Shown here in pieces: positions 26,682-35,237 of a DNA stretch of 64,000 nt; within the stretch, counting starts at the first letter, position 1; the number at the start of each line of letters is the position of its first letter. The notes beneath the pieces are model-generated. The model searched no databases. It worked only from the letters and a program-made list of their open reading frames with translations, and was not told the origin of the DNA. The stretch comes from Methanoculleus sp. UBA374 (GTDB lineage: Archaea > Halobacteriota > Methanomicrobia > Methanomicrobiales > Methanoculleaceae). Location: NCBI GenBank assembly GCA_002508705.1, contig DAYL01000032.1, forward strand, positions 99,746-163,745, read 5' to 3'. A program made the position numbers and the translations under genes.

Positions 26682-27818
26682 TCAGCCCTGCTCATCGCCG
26701 TGCTTTAAGAGCACCATGCTCGTGAAGATCCCGGAGAAGACTACCTGCATCCCGGCAAGAAAGAGGGCCAGCGCCCAGACGGCGTTTGCGACCTGGAAGA
26801 GCGATCCGAACCCGGACGCCGCCCATTCCCGGACGATCCCGAACCCGACGAGGCCGCCGGCAGCCATCAGCAGGATGCCGGCGAGGAGTTCCCACTCGAG
26901 GCTGTGGTAGTTCATGAGCCGGGAGATGAACGGCCCCACCTCACCGTAACCCTGGACGGCGGAGTAGACGGCGATGTTGACCCCTGCAAAGAGCGCCTGG
27001 AACCCACCGAGGAAGAAGAGGGCGGCGAGGATGAAGGAGTGGATGAACGAGGTCTCGACGTCGCCCCGGAAGAGGAAGAGCACCATCAGGACGAAGCCGA
27101 AGATCGCAAAGATCAGCCCCGGGACGATGACGAAGGGGATCGGCCGGTAGAGGAGCATAAACCGGACGTGCCGCCAGCCGTCGGAGAAACTCTCCAGTTT
27201 CGAGGGCGTGACCCGGGCGGAGTAGGTGATCGGGACCTCCTCGATCCGGAGATTGGCCTTCGCCGCCTCAATGATCATCTCGCTTGCAAACTCCATCCCC
27301 CCGGTCTTGAGGTTCAGCCGGTCGAATGCTTCGCGCCGGAACGCCCGAAAACCCGTGTGCGCATCGGAGATCCGGGTGGAAAAGACCCGGTTGAGGAGCC
27401 GGGTGAGGAGGGGGTTGCCGATGTATCGGTGGAGGGCGGGCATAGCCCCGGGTCGGATCTCGCCCCGGATCCGGGAACCGAGGACCATGTCGGCGCCGGC
27501 ATCGAGCGGAGCGAGGAGGCGCGGGATCTCGAGGAAGTCGTAGGTGTTGTCCGCGTCCCCGATGACGATGTAGCGCCCCCGGGCGCAGGCGAGCCCGGCA
27601 AGGTAGGCGTTACCGTAGCCCTTCTCCTTCGGCCGGACGACCGTGGCCCCGAGGTCCCGGGCGATCGCCGCCGTCCGGTCGTCGGAAGAGTCGGCGATGA
27701 TGATCTCGCCGTCGACGCCGAGGTCGGCAAAGACCCGCCGGATCTTTCTAATGCACTCGCCGATAGTGGCTTCCTCGTTGAGCGCGGGAAGGACGACGGA
27801 GAGGGCGGGGGTATCCAT
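26682..27818 (-). CDS. Family 2 glycosyltransferase, polyprenol-phosphate sugar type
   Basis: The 378-residue protein starts LSVVLPALNEEATIGECIRKI and has the nucleotide-sugar and metal motif IGDADNTYDFLEIPRLL, then DMVLGSRIRG, and SDAHTGFRAFRREAFDRL, typical of dolichol-phosphate mannose/glucose synthase-like enzymes. From about residue 230 four hydrophobic segments follow (FVIVPGLIFAIFGFVLMVLFLF and others), anchoring it in the membrane. It probably loads a sugar on dolichyl phosphate for N-glycosylation. ATG 27818 begins the fold; the frame runs further upstream without family features. Confidence 0.88.
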   Translation of the reverse strand: MDTPALSVVLPALNEEATIGECIRKIRRVFADLGVDGEIIIADSSDDRTAAIARDLGATVVRPKEKGYGNAYLAGLACARGRYIVIGDADNTYDFLEIPRLLAPLDAGADMVLGSRIRGEIRPGAMPALHRYIGNPLLTRLLNRVFSTRISDAHTGFRAFRREAFDRLNLKTGGMEFASEMIIEAAKANLRIEEVPITYSARVTPSKLESFSDGWRHVRFMLLYRPIPFVIVPGLIFAIFGFVLMVLFLFRGDVETSFIHSFILAALFFLGGFQALFAGVNIAVYSAVQGYGEVGPFISRLMNYHSLEWELLAGILLMAAGGLVGFGIVREWAASGFGSLFQVANAVWALALFLAGMQVVFSGIFTSMVLLKHGDEQG

Positions 27819-28091
27819 GAGAGTAGACTCTGGAATAGTATCGGGCTTTCGGTGTATAGAGTGTATCGATTGGAGTGCGGAGTTCCAGAGACCCGCATCC
27901 TTTGTCTCCGGGACCAGTTTCCGGGCACTTTCGACCGATGCTGGCGGCGTCAGATGTTGATGTGGGATTCTCTGGATGTAACGATCTGCGAAGAGCATTT
28001 GAGAGGACCGTGAGCGGGAGGTGGGTCACGTCCGTTCAGATAAAGGTTGTCGCTCGATACCTTTATCGCGCCCAACGGCGCGATCAGTAGT

Positions 28092-28817
28092 ATGGCTGCC
28101 CCCGGCACCGCATGTGAGCACAAACTGCGACTCAAAAACGAGCTGGAGACGTTCGTCGACCGCTGGAGCCGGGACCCTTCGATCAGGAAGATCATTCTCT
28201 TCGGTTCGGCTGCCCGGGGCGATCTTCGTTGCGACAGCGACCTCGATCTCGTTGTTGTTCAGGAGACGGATAAGACGTTTCTATCACGTCTTGAGCCGTT
28301 TTATCGCGATGCCCATATCGCCATGGATATCCTGGTGTATACCCCGGATGAGTTCGCTGCCATGCAGAATGGAACCTTTCTTAAGAACGCGCTACAGGAC
28401 GGTGTTGTATTATATGAGGCAGGATCCCGGAAGAGAGGGGACCAGAGGCTGAAACAGGCAGAACGTGACCTTGACGATGCACAGTACGCTTTTTCCGGCG
28501 AGAGGTACAACCTGACCTGCTTCCTCGCCCAGCAGGCTGCGGAGAAGGCCATCAAGGCATTTCTCTATCTCTCCGGAGAGGAGAGAGTACTCGGCCATTC
28601 CGTCGCGGATCTCCTTAGCCGGGCCTCCTCACTCAATAGTGCCTTCGACGCCGTCTCGCGGGCAAGGACCCTTGACCTCTACTATATCCCGACCCGCTAT
28701 CCGAACGGTATCCCGGGAGGCCTGCCGTACGAGGCGTTTGACCGGGAGGAAGGTGAGAAAGCCCTGGCTCTCGCCGCCTCCGTCATCAACCTCGTCAAGG
28801 AGATGTTCATGGGCTAG
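28092..28817 (+). CDS. MNT nucleotidyltransferase fused to a HEPN domain
   Basis: The 241-residue protein combines two domains normally encoded as an antitoxin-toxin gene pair. Residues about 25-110 are a minimal nucleotidyltransferase with FGSAARGDLRCDSDLDLVV, the GSX10DXD motif complete. Residues about 120-235 are HEPN (RLKQAERDLDDAQYAFSG, CFLAQQAAEKAIKAFLYL, GHSVADLL). The RX4HXY RNase motif of HepT is absent, so this HEPN part may be non-catalytic or of another subtype. A TTTATC box 27 bases ahead of the ATG suggests a leaderless transcript. Function is open; a self-contained toxin-antitoxin or a nucleotide-transfer enzyme are both possible. Confidence 0.8.
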   Translation: MAAPGTACEHKLRLKNELETFVDRWSRDPSIRKIILFGSAARGDLRCDSDLDLVVVQETDKTFLSRLEPFYRDAHIAMDILVYTPDEFAAMQNGTFLKNALQDGVVLYEAGSRKRGDQRLKQAERDLDDAQYAFSGERYNLTCFLAQQAAEKAIKAFLYLSGEERVLGHSVADLLSRASSLNSAFDAVSRARTLDLYYIPTRYPNGIPGGLPYEAFDREEGEKALALAASVINLVKEMFMG

Positions 28818-28820
28818 TGC

Positions 28821-29114
28821 GGTGCAGGCGAGAACGTCTCAGTTCCAGGACGGGGATCGACCGCAGCCGGGAGCGTCACCCTGCAACGTAACGTCATGCC
28901 CCGGGCGAGGACAGCGACCTTCAACGACATCCAGTTTGTCATATCGCCCATCGAGCTGCAGATACCCTACAAACTCTATCCCGGGAGCGACAAGGACATC
29001 GAGGATGCGGTCTACCTCCGGGTGCTGTTCCGGGAGATGCTGGATACCGATCAGTTGCGATCATTCATGGAGAGCCCGTATGTCCGGGGGAAGCCGTATG
29101 GAATTGAGGTTTGA
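28821..29114 (+). pseudogene. Remnant of a nucleotidyltransferase-like gene (C-terminal part)
   Basis: The frame ending at 29114 reads ISPIELQIPYKLYPGSDKDIEDAVYL and LFREMLDTDQLRSFM, which I know as the C-terminal part of archaeal nucleotidyltransferase-like (AbiEii-type) proteins. The N-terminal catalytic part is missing: the open frame reaches back only to the stop of the MNT-HEPN gene, and the first ATG is at 28896. It overlaps the next broken gene by 17 bases, in the arrangement of an intact two-gene module. Confidence 0.5.
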
Positions 29115-29351
29115 TCGTGAGAGAAACCGGCAGGAGGGGCTGGCCTTCGTCCGGCGACATGCTCTATGGGCGAGGAAGGTTCCAAACGAGGTCTGGAGCC
29201 GCGAACAGGCCGATTTGATGACGCGTTCCTCGCGAACGCCGAAAATTACGCCCTCTCCCGTGCCCAATACCTCGATATGCATCGGGTCCTCGCGAACCGG
29301 CGACGCCCCGGAGCGGTGCGCGCGGGGAAGGGTAAGTCCCCAAACCTTTGA
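29098..29351 (+). pseudogene. Frameshifted partner gene of the nucleotidyltransferase remnant
   Basis: From ATG 29098 the frame reads MELRFDRERNRQEGLAFVRRHALWARKVPNEVWSREQADLM. Near 29215 the coherent reading moves to another frame and goes on FDDAFLANAENYALSRAQYLDMHRVL to a stop at 29351. Together the two parts give a plausible single protein of about 84 residues, so one base was probably lost or gained in the GATTTGATGACG stretch. I recall the family only as a hypothetical partner of nucleotidyltransferase-like genes. Confidence 0.55.
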
Positions 29352-30011
29352 GGAGCGGTCCTTGAGCCGCCGGAGATCGCGAAATTTCGACGAATGCCTG
29401 AAACGATGAATGTTCCTCGGCATAACCCGGGAAAAGCGTTATCCCGATCGGCGGGTAGTAGAAGTATGGTGCGGGATGCCTACGATGGACAGCACCCTCG
29501 GAGCGCCGGCAGAACACCGAGAGCGGGTCAGGGATCCAGAGAGAGGACACTCCTTCGACGCAAATTGGGGCGAGGTCCCAAAACGCACATGAGGTCGCGC
29601 CGGCCACAGGCTCGACTGGTAAAAAACAGAATCTATTTCCTGAAGAAGATCCGCTTCGAAAGCAGACAACTTGAGGAGAGATGGTATCAGTGGTAGATTC
29701 TTGTCTTCCTTACCCACTACCGATCTGCGATTTTCACCCAGAAATTGCCGCAGCAGTTAATACCCGTCCTCACGGGTAACCTGCTTGATTTCGGTACTGG
29801 ACGGCTTTGCCAAGAAAAGAGATGCAATAGACCCTGGGATCATCATTCTAGAAGAGAAACTCGCCAGATATTGAGATCTCGGCCAGCGATACATCAGATC
29901 GAGATCGGAAAACATATTAATATTGGATCTCCATCCATGCACGGGGAAAGAACATCACCGGAGGCACAAAGGGGGCCGGAGAACGGGGGGCACCTGGAGT
30001 AAGAAAGGAGT
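29352..30011. other. 660-base region without a supported gene
   Basis: Several short frames cross it, none with both a ribosome site and recognisable sequence. A small hairpin TACCCGT-CCTC-ACGGGTA lies at 29761-29778, and a short coding-like piece ending KKRDAIDPGIIILEEKLARY stops near 29878. An AT-rich block (AACATATTAATATTGG) near 29910-29925 could be the promoter of the HD gene. Confidence 0.4.
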
Positions 30012-31310
30012 ATGGTATCAAAAAATAATCACGAAATCCGGGATCCTATCTATGCGTTTATTCATATGGACTCGGATGAAAGGGAGATTCTGAACTCCAT
30101 ACCGGTCCAGCGTCTCCGTCATATTCATCAACTTGCATTGACGAATTTGGTCTACCCGGGCGCCACCCACAGGCGGTTCGAGCACTCTCTTGGCGTCATG
30201 GAACTGGCAACACGGATCTACAACACTCTGCTGGAGAACGATGACACAAATATTCTGGGTATCCGCGGGGAATATGAGAAGACATACTACCGGCGTGTCC
30301 TGAGAATGGCCGCCCTCGTCCATGACATCGGCCATGCACCCTTCTCTCATGCTTCAGAAGATCTCTTTCCTCCGGGCATAAATCACGAGATGATGACGCT
30401 TAGACTCATCGAGAGTGAAGAGATGGAAAGACTCTGGGAGAGATTGAAGATCCAGGCGGAGGATGTAGCGAAGCTCGCAGTAGGTCCGGAATACGATAAA
30501 AAGGAGATCTTCTCCAATACAGAAACAATACTCTCGGAAATCATTAAAGGTGATACTTTCGGCGCTGACCGGATGGACTATCTTCTACGGGATTCGCATC
30601 ACACCGGAGTCGCATACGGCAGATTCGATCACTACCGCCTGATAGAGACCCTCCGGGTCCTTCCTAAAACATACGAAGGATCAGAGGAGCCTGCCCTCGG
30701 TGTAGAGGGGGGAGGACTTCAATCGGCAGAAGCGCTCCTGCTAGCACGATACTTTATGTTCAGTCAGTTATACTTTCACCCTGTCCGGCGGATCTATGAT
30801 ATACATTTGAAAGAGTACTTACAGGCATGGCTTGAGGGGGGCCGTTTTCCTGTTGACATCGAAGAACATCTTAACCTCACGGATAACGAGGTGATGTCTG
30901 CCATATGGAAAGCCAGCAGGGACCCGGATCTCCCCGGCCATGACGCTGCCCAGAGGATCGTGACGCGAACCCACTATCGGGTGCTGTATACGCGAAATCC
31001 AAACGACATCTCAAAGAACAGGGAGGCAGGATCGGCGATCTACATGGCCGCATGTGACAGGTTCGGCAAAGAGAATGTGCGCCACGACAAGCCGAAGACA
31101 TCTGCAGGACAGACAGGGTTCCCCGTCTTCGAGCCGGATGAGCGGATTGTCTCCTCCCTCCTGAAATCCGATACGCTCCGGTACATCCCCGAAGTGGCGG
31201 CGGAGGCGGTGTACCTCCACCCTGGATTGCTGGATGATGGAAGGAGATGGCTGCATGAGAATCGCGAAAGTATTATTGAATCCGCATTGGAATCGGAGGA
31301 TGAACAATGA
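30012..31310 (+). CDS. HD-domain phosphohydrolase (dNTPase-like, YwfO family)
   Basis: The 432-residue protein has the metal-binding HD order: QRLRHIHQLALTNLVYPGATHRRFEHSLGV (first His), MAALVHDIGHAPFSHASE (HD pair), and TFGADRMDYLLRDSHHTGVAYG (late Asp). These match the dGTPase-like HD family that includes Bacillus YwfO. It likely hydrolyses deoxynucleotides or another nucleotide. It is translationally coupled to the next gene by an ATGA overlap. GGAG lies almost against the ATG, so the true start could be slightly different. Confidence 0.88.
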   Translation: MVSKNNHEIRDPIYAFIHMDSDEREILNSIPVQRLRHIHQLALTNLVYPGATHRRFEHSLGVMELATRIYNTLLENDDTNILGIRGEYEKTYYRRVLRMAALVHDIGHAPFSHASEDLFPPGINHEMMTLRLIESEEMERLWERLKIQAEDVAKLAVGPEYDKKEIFSNTETILSEIIKGDTFGADRMDYLLRDSHHTGVAYGRFDHYRLIETLRVLPKTYEGSEEPALGVEGGGLQSAEALLLARYFMFSQLYFHPVRRIYDIHLKEYLQAWLEGGRFPVDIEEHLNLTDNEVMSAIWKASRDPDLPGHDAAQRIVTRTHYRVLYTRNPNDISKNREAGSAIYMAACDRFGKENVRHDKPKTSAGQTGFPVFEPDERIVSSLLKSDTLRYIPEVAAEAVYLHPGLLDDGRRWLHENRESIIESALESEDEQ

Positions 31311-31873
31311 AACCGACACAGAGAGATGGGTTGCTGTTCGAACTTATAGATGAACTCACGAGGTACGGGAGCTGGTGCGGCGAGACGCATATCCAGAAAG
31401 CTGCTTACTTTCTTGAAGAGATGATGGAGATACCCCTCGGATTCTCATACGTCCTGTACAAGCACGGCCCTTTCTCCTTCGATCTATCGGACGAACTGGC
31501 ATTGATGCGGGCCGATGCCCTTCTGGAGTGGAAGATCCAGCCCGCACCGTATGGGAATTCCCTCAAAACGACGGAAGAGGGCGAGAAACTCAAAGCAAGA
31601 GTACCGAAGACGCTGGAGAAATACCACCCTGCAATCTCCTTTGTTTCCCGGAAGTTCGGGAACCAGGGGGTAAAAGACCTCGAGAAGATCTCCACGGCTC
31701 TCTACGTGACAAGAGAGTTGCAGAACCAGAACTGCGAGGCCAGGGCACGTCGGATCACCGAACTCAAGCCGCATGTTCCCTATAGTGAAGCAAAAGAAGC
31801 GGTCCGCTTCGTTGATGAGATGTTTCGGGAAGCAGGGCCGATAATCCGGAGGGGTGGGGGAGAGGACGCCTGA
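31307..31873 (+). CDS. YwgA-like protein paired with the HD phosphohydrolase
   Basis: The 188-residue protein reads RDGLLFELIDELTRYGSWCGETHIQKAAYFLEEMMEIPLGFSYVLYKHGPFSFDLSDELALM near its start, a winged-helix-like block close to YwgA and to SocA/Panacea-type antitoxin domains. The rest is helical. It begins inside the stop of the HD gene. In Bacillus subtilis ywfO and ywgA are neighbours, so this pairing spans domains. A regulatory or antitoxin-like role for the HD enzyme is inference. Confidence 0.65.
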   Translation: MKPTQRDGLLFELIDELTRYGSWCGETHIQKAAYFLEEMMEIPLGFSYVLYKHGPFSFDLSDELALMRADALLEWKIQPAPYGNSLKTTEEGEKLKARVPKTLEKYHPAISFVSRKFGNQGVKDLEKISTALYVTRELQNQNCEARARRITELKPHVPYSEAKEAVRFVDEMFREAGPIIRRGGGEDA

Positions 31874-32052
31874 TTCTCTTTTCCGCAGGCGTTATCGCAG
31901 GTAGAGGGGTTATCATGTACGGCCTGACGATAACGCCGCCGATTCTGTGCACCCCGTGAAAGAGATATCCGGGCGACGCCTCTCCTCGAATCATATGCCT
32001 TTTAACCGCAGAGGACCCAAACTCTCGCGAGAACCCGGAGGAAGATGAAAAG

Positions 32053-33318
32053 ATGCGGATAGCTGTCGTCGGCGGGGGCTACGTCGGTCTGGTCACGGGG
32101 GCCTGCTTTGCCGAACTCGGGCATACCGTCGATATCGTCGAGATCGATGCAGGAAAAGCGGCGGCGATCAACGCCGGGCGCGCCCCGATCCACGAGCGGG
32201 GCCTTGACGCGCTCCTCGCGAAACACGCGGGCGTGCGGCTCCGTGCGGGGACGGATTACGGCCCGGTTGCACTCTCCGACCTCGCGTTCATCTGCGTCGG
32301 GACCCCGCCGGCGGCTGATGGAAGCGCCGACCTCTCGATGGTCGCGGCCGCGAGCCGGTCGATCGGGGAGGCGCTCCGCGAAGGGAAGGGCGCACACACC
32401 GTCGTCGTGAAGAGCACGGTGCCGCCGGGGACGACGGAGAACCTGGTCGCCCCCACCGTCGGCAACCACTCCCACAGGGCCGATACCGGGTTCGCGATGA
32501 ATCCGGAGTTCCTCCGGGAGGGGCGTGCGGTTGAGGACTTCCTGCACCCGGACAGGATCGTGATCGGGAGCCGGGACGGCCGCTCCGGGGATACGGTCGC
32601 CGCCGCCTACACGGGGGTTTCGGCCCCGGTGGTGCGGTGCGGGCTCACCGCCGCGGAGATGATCAAGTACGCCTCGAACGCCCTCCTCGCGACGAAGATA
32701 TCGTTTGCAAACGAGGTCGGGAACGTCTGCAAACGCCTCGGGATCGACGTATACGAGGTGATGCGGGGCGTCGGGATGGACCACCGGGTCTCGGCGCACT
32801 TCCTCTCCGCCGGCGCAGGGTTCGGTGGGAGCTGCTTCCCGAAGGACGTCGCCGCCCTCGTCCGCCTCGCGGAGGGGCTCGGCGAAGAACCCGCACTCCT
32901 CCGGTCGGTGCTGGACGTCAACGACCGCCAGCCCCTCCGCATGGTCCGGATGCTCGAAGAGAGGCTCGGCAATCTTTCAGGGAAGCGGATCGCCGTCCTC
33001 GGCCTCGCCTTCAAGGACAACACCGACGATATCCGGGAGGCAAGGGCGGTCCCGGTGATCGCAGGGCTCCTCCAGCGGGGGGCGGCGGTCGCCGCCTACG
33101 ATCCCCTTGCGGCGGCTTCGATGCGGCGGGTCTTTCCCGGGATCGACTACGCCGCCTCGGCCGCGGACGCCCTCCGGGGTGCCGACGCCTGCCTGGTGAT
33201 GACGGAGTGGCCGGAGTTCTCCACCCTCAACGGGGAGTTCGACCTGATGAACTCCCGGATCGTCATCGAGGGGCGCCGGATCCTCTCCTGCGACGGGAAA
33301 GAGGGGATCTGCTGGTGA
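32053..33318 (+). CDS. UDP-glucose/GDP-mannose-type nucleotide-sugar dehydrogenase
   Basis: The 421-residue protein has the NAD loop MRIAVVGGGYVGLVTGACFAELGH, FICVGTPPAADGSADLS, VVKSTVPPGTTENLV, NPEFLREGRAVEDFLHPDRIVIG, and the catalytic cysteine in GAGFGGSCFPKDVAAL. The C-terminal domain reads IAVLGLAFKDNTDDIREARA. It oxidises UDP- or GDP-hexoses to uronic acids in two steps. Substrate cannot be chosen from sequence alone. GGAGG lies ahead of ATG 32053. It fits the surface-glycan genes that begin at 39.9 kb, although a toxin-antitoxin region separates them. Confidence 0.94.
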   Translation: MRIAVVGGGYVGLVTGACFAELGHTVDIVEIDAGKAAAINAGRAPIHERGLDALLAKHAGVRLRAGTDYGPVALSDLAFICVGTPPAADGSADLSMVAAASRSIGEALREGKGAHTVVVKSTVPPGTTENLVAPTVGNHSHRADTGFAMNPEFLREGRAVEDFLHPDRIVIGSRDGRSGDTVAAAYTGVSAPVVRCGLTAAEMIKYASNALLATKISFANEVGNVCKRLGIDVYEVMRGVGMDHRVSAHFLSAGAGFGGSCFPKDVAALVRLAEGLGEEPALLRSVLDVNDRQPLRMVRMLEERLGNLSGKRIAVLGLAFKDNTDDIREARAVPVIAGLLQRGAAVAAYDPLAAASMRRVFPGIDYAASAADALRGADACLVMTEWPEFSTLNGEFDLMNSRIVIEGRRILSCDGKEGICW

Positions 33319-33572
33319 GCGAGGGTGCGGGAAGATCACCGCAAATCATCCCAAAAATGCCTCGCAATTAAAGATCTACGTTGATTAGAACATACTTTCG
33401 ACAAATGAGCGATATCCTGCGCCATATCAGGATGCGGTTTCCTACCAGAACCATCATGCATACTTTTTCTGCCACCCCTTCCGGGTGCTGACCGGGACGC
33501 GGACGGGAACTTCATCGGGTGAGGTGCCTGTCCGGCGAAACTATTTCTGTTCATCATACAGAGTGAAATTGA
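33319..33572. other. Intergenic region before the acylphosphatase gene
   Basis: No gene supported. It holds an imperfect inverted repeat (ATATCCTG with ATCAGGAT near 33408-33433). A minus frame here reads RKPHPDMAQDIAHLSKVCS but belongs to no family I know. Confidence 0.35.
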
Positions 33573-33920
33573 ATGAAACGATTTGTGGCCGTCGCGCAAG
33601 GGCGTGTCCAGCGAGTCGGGTATCGAGAGCATGTATACAACGAGACGTTCGAACGGAATATCTCGGGATACGTGAAGAATCTCGATACCGGAGAGGTCGA
33701 GATCGTTGCAGAGGGGAGCGAAAGCGATCTCCGGGGTCTTATCAACGAGATCAATATCATACGTAGACCCATTGCAGTCAGATCGTTCACCGTCAGATGG
33801 GAAGAAGCAACGGGAGAGTATGCCGATTTTGAGATCATCCGGGGAGACATCCAGGAGGAAATATTTGAGAGGGCTGACTCTATTCTCCTGCGGTTCGCCG
33901 AAACTATGTACCGGAGCTGA
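33573..33920 (+). CDS. Acylphosphatase-domain protein, C-terminus cut by a frameshift
   Basis: The 115-residue protein begins KRFVAVAQGRVQRVGYREHV, with the catalytic arginine loop, and has ISGYVKNLDTGEVEIVAEG with the catalytic asparagine, both hallmarks of acylphosphatase. The usual GRVQGVGFR reads GRVQRVGYR. After about residue 90 there is an extra tail. The stop at 33918-33920 seems to result from a frameshift, because another frame continues coding-like from about 33906 to 34092 (see the next entry). The acylphosphatase part could still be active. Confidence 0.8.
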   Translation: MKRFVAVAQGRVQRVGYREHVYNETFERNISGYVKNLDTGEVEIVAEGSESDLRGLINEINIIRRPIAVRSFTVRWEEATGEYADFEIIRGDIQEEIFERADSILLRFAETMYRS

Positions 33921-34092
33921 CAACCCGGAGTTGAGTCTGGACAAGCAGGACCAGATCGCGAGAGAGACGAAGGAAGAGATTGTCGGGCTCCGGAACGACA
34001 CCAGAAAACATCTTGATGATGAGTTTGGGGATATCAGAAAGGAACTCGTCTCCATCAAGGATGCGCTTGCCCGGGCAGGCATCCAGGTCTAA
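33906..34092 (+). pseudogene. Out-of-frame coiled-coil tail of the acylphosphatase gene
   Basis: Directly after the acylphosphatase stop, the +1 frame reads DNPELSLDKQDQIARETKEEIVGLRND and LDDEFGDIRKELVSIKDAL, a heptad-like helical tail. It has no start codon of its own. Archaeal acylphosphatases with such tails are known to me, so the simplest view is one gene with a single-base indel near 33900-33910. Confidence 0.6.
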
Positions 34093-34461
34093 GGCACCCT
34101 CTCCATCCCGCACCGCTTGCCCCCGGGCCATGAGCGCCGTCGCGCCCAACCCCTCCGCCGAGAAAAGAAGTTTGTTACAAACCGTGCCCGAGGACAGGGG
34201 CAGTTGACCCACCATAACCTACAACATCGATCCTGACGGCGATCACCCGCATCATGCAAGCAGATCGAAGGCATGGGCGCATCTGAACTGCCCGAACCAG
34301 ACCCCAGAGTATACGACCACGAATACGGCGGGCGATGCTCCGGGGACCTGACGAAGCAGCCGGGACCGGAGCGCTACCGGTCCATCACCCTCGAAGACCT
34401 GAGGACCGACCGGGACAAGAGAAATTTATGGTAGATTCCATGTGTTTAATAGAATGGGGGA
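34093..34461. other. Intergenic region with one weak 53-codon frame
   Basis: A frame at 34273-34434 (+) reads MGASELPEPDPRVYDHEYG and ends SITLEDLRTDRDKRNLW. Its composition is protein-like, but there is no ribosome site and no recognised family, so it is not called as a gene. Nothing else is visible. Confidence 0.35.
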
Positions 34462-34752
34462 TCAGAACAACCCATATTTGCTGTGCGCCTGATTAATTCC
34501 CATCACATCATCTATGAGGACGCGCTTGTTTTCGTCATCGATGCGATAGAATGCGGTGTGTGTCATCGATATGTGAAGGCGATACGTATGCTTCTTAGAT
34601 CCCTTGAGGAGTTTCTTGTTGCATCGCTTAGTTGTCTTTTTCAGAAATTCTCCAAGGCATAAAGAGATGACCTCTTTTACATGTACCAGGTCTTTTTTCG
34701 GTATTTGTGATAGGTATTTGAGCGCTTCCTCGCTGAATATCAGTTCATACAC
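34462..34752 (-). CDS. RelE/ParE-superfamily toxin
   Basis: The 96-residue protein begins YELIFSEEALKYLSQIPKKDLVHV and continues KKLLKGSKKHTYRLHISMTHTAFYRIDDENKRVLIDDVMG, the strand order of RelE-fold toxins. The catalytic pattern is less basic than in E. coli RelE. Its start overlaps the end of the antitoxin-like gene by eight bases. It likely cleaves mRNA on ribosomes or acts on gyrase-like targets; which one cannot be said. Confidence 0.85.
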   Translation of the reverse strand: MYELIFSEEALKYLSQIPKKDLVHVKEVISLCLGEFLKKTTKRCNKKLLKGSKKHTYRLHISMTHTAFYRIDDENKRVLIDDVMGINQAHSKYGLF

Positions 34753-34975
34753 CTTTGAAGACCTCTTCGAAGGAGTAAAACTTAGATTTCTTCTCGATTT
34801 TATCTAGATCGGCATCCAGTTTTTCAACATCCCAAGTTTCATCGTCGACCATCTGAGAGATTACATCATCGTATGTCATGTTCTCCTTCTTCAGCTTCTT
34901 CAGTTTCTTCTGGGTCGCGCGGCTGACACGGATACTCACCATATCAGAATCGTTTGGACTTGCGCTCTGAGTCAT
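34745..34975 (-). CDS. Ribbon-helix-helix-like antitoxin of the RelE-type toxin
   Basis: The 76-residue protein starts at ATG 34975 (or 34942, giving MVSIRVS). VSIRVSRATQKKLKKLKKENMTYDDVISQMVDD has the strand-helix pattern of archaeal ribbon-helix-helix-type antitoxins. The acidic C-terminus (LDADLDKIEKKSKFYSFEEVFKGV) would block the toxin. The frame extends upstream to 35218, but that part belongs to a broken second RelE gene. Confidence 0.8.
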   Translation of the reverse strand: MTQSASPNDSDMVSIRVSRATQKKLKKLKKENMTYDDVISQMVDDETWDVEKLDADLDKIEKKSKFYSFEEVFKGV

Positions 34976-34999
34976 AGATAGTGATAATCGCTGCAATGG

Positions 35000-35237
35000 C
35001 ATTATGTTTTTCCCGGTGACGATGTAGTCTGCATGATGCACGGCATATACGATCCGGTAGTCCCCTATGCGGGTCCGGTAGAGGTGCTCTTGCCGCCGTT
35101 TAACTTGCGGACACCAAACGGCAGGGGCGTTTCGGAGAGGTCTTCTATGTCTGGAGAATGCGTGGAGTGAGATCCCGCGATAGTGCTGCGATACCCTTCT
35201 CGACGCCTGCCTTGACACGGATCGCGTAACCGGCCAT
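35000..35237 (-). pseudogene. RelE-type toxin gene broken by two frameshifts
   Basis: Three frames in turn spell a RelE protein. From ATG 35237: MAGYAIRVKAGVEKGIAALSRDLTPRILQT, then stop. The next frame reads IEDLSETPLPFGVRKLNGG. The third reads EHLYRTRIGDYRIVYAVHHADYIVT. The RTRIGDYRIVYAV block is the toxin's conserved C-terminal strand pair. At least two indels have destroyed it. It starts inside the stop of an intact antitoxin gene (TAATG). Confidence 0.75.

Noticed and set aside
34273-34434. 53-codon plus-strand frame
   Set aside because: Composition is protein-like but there is no ribosome site or family, so it was only noted.
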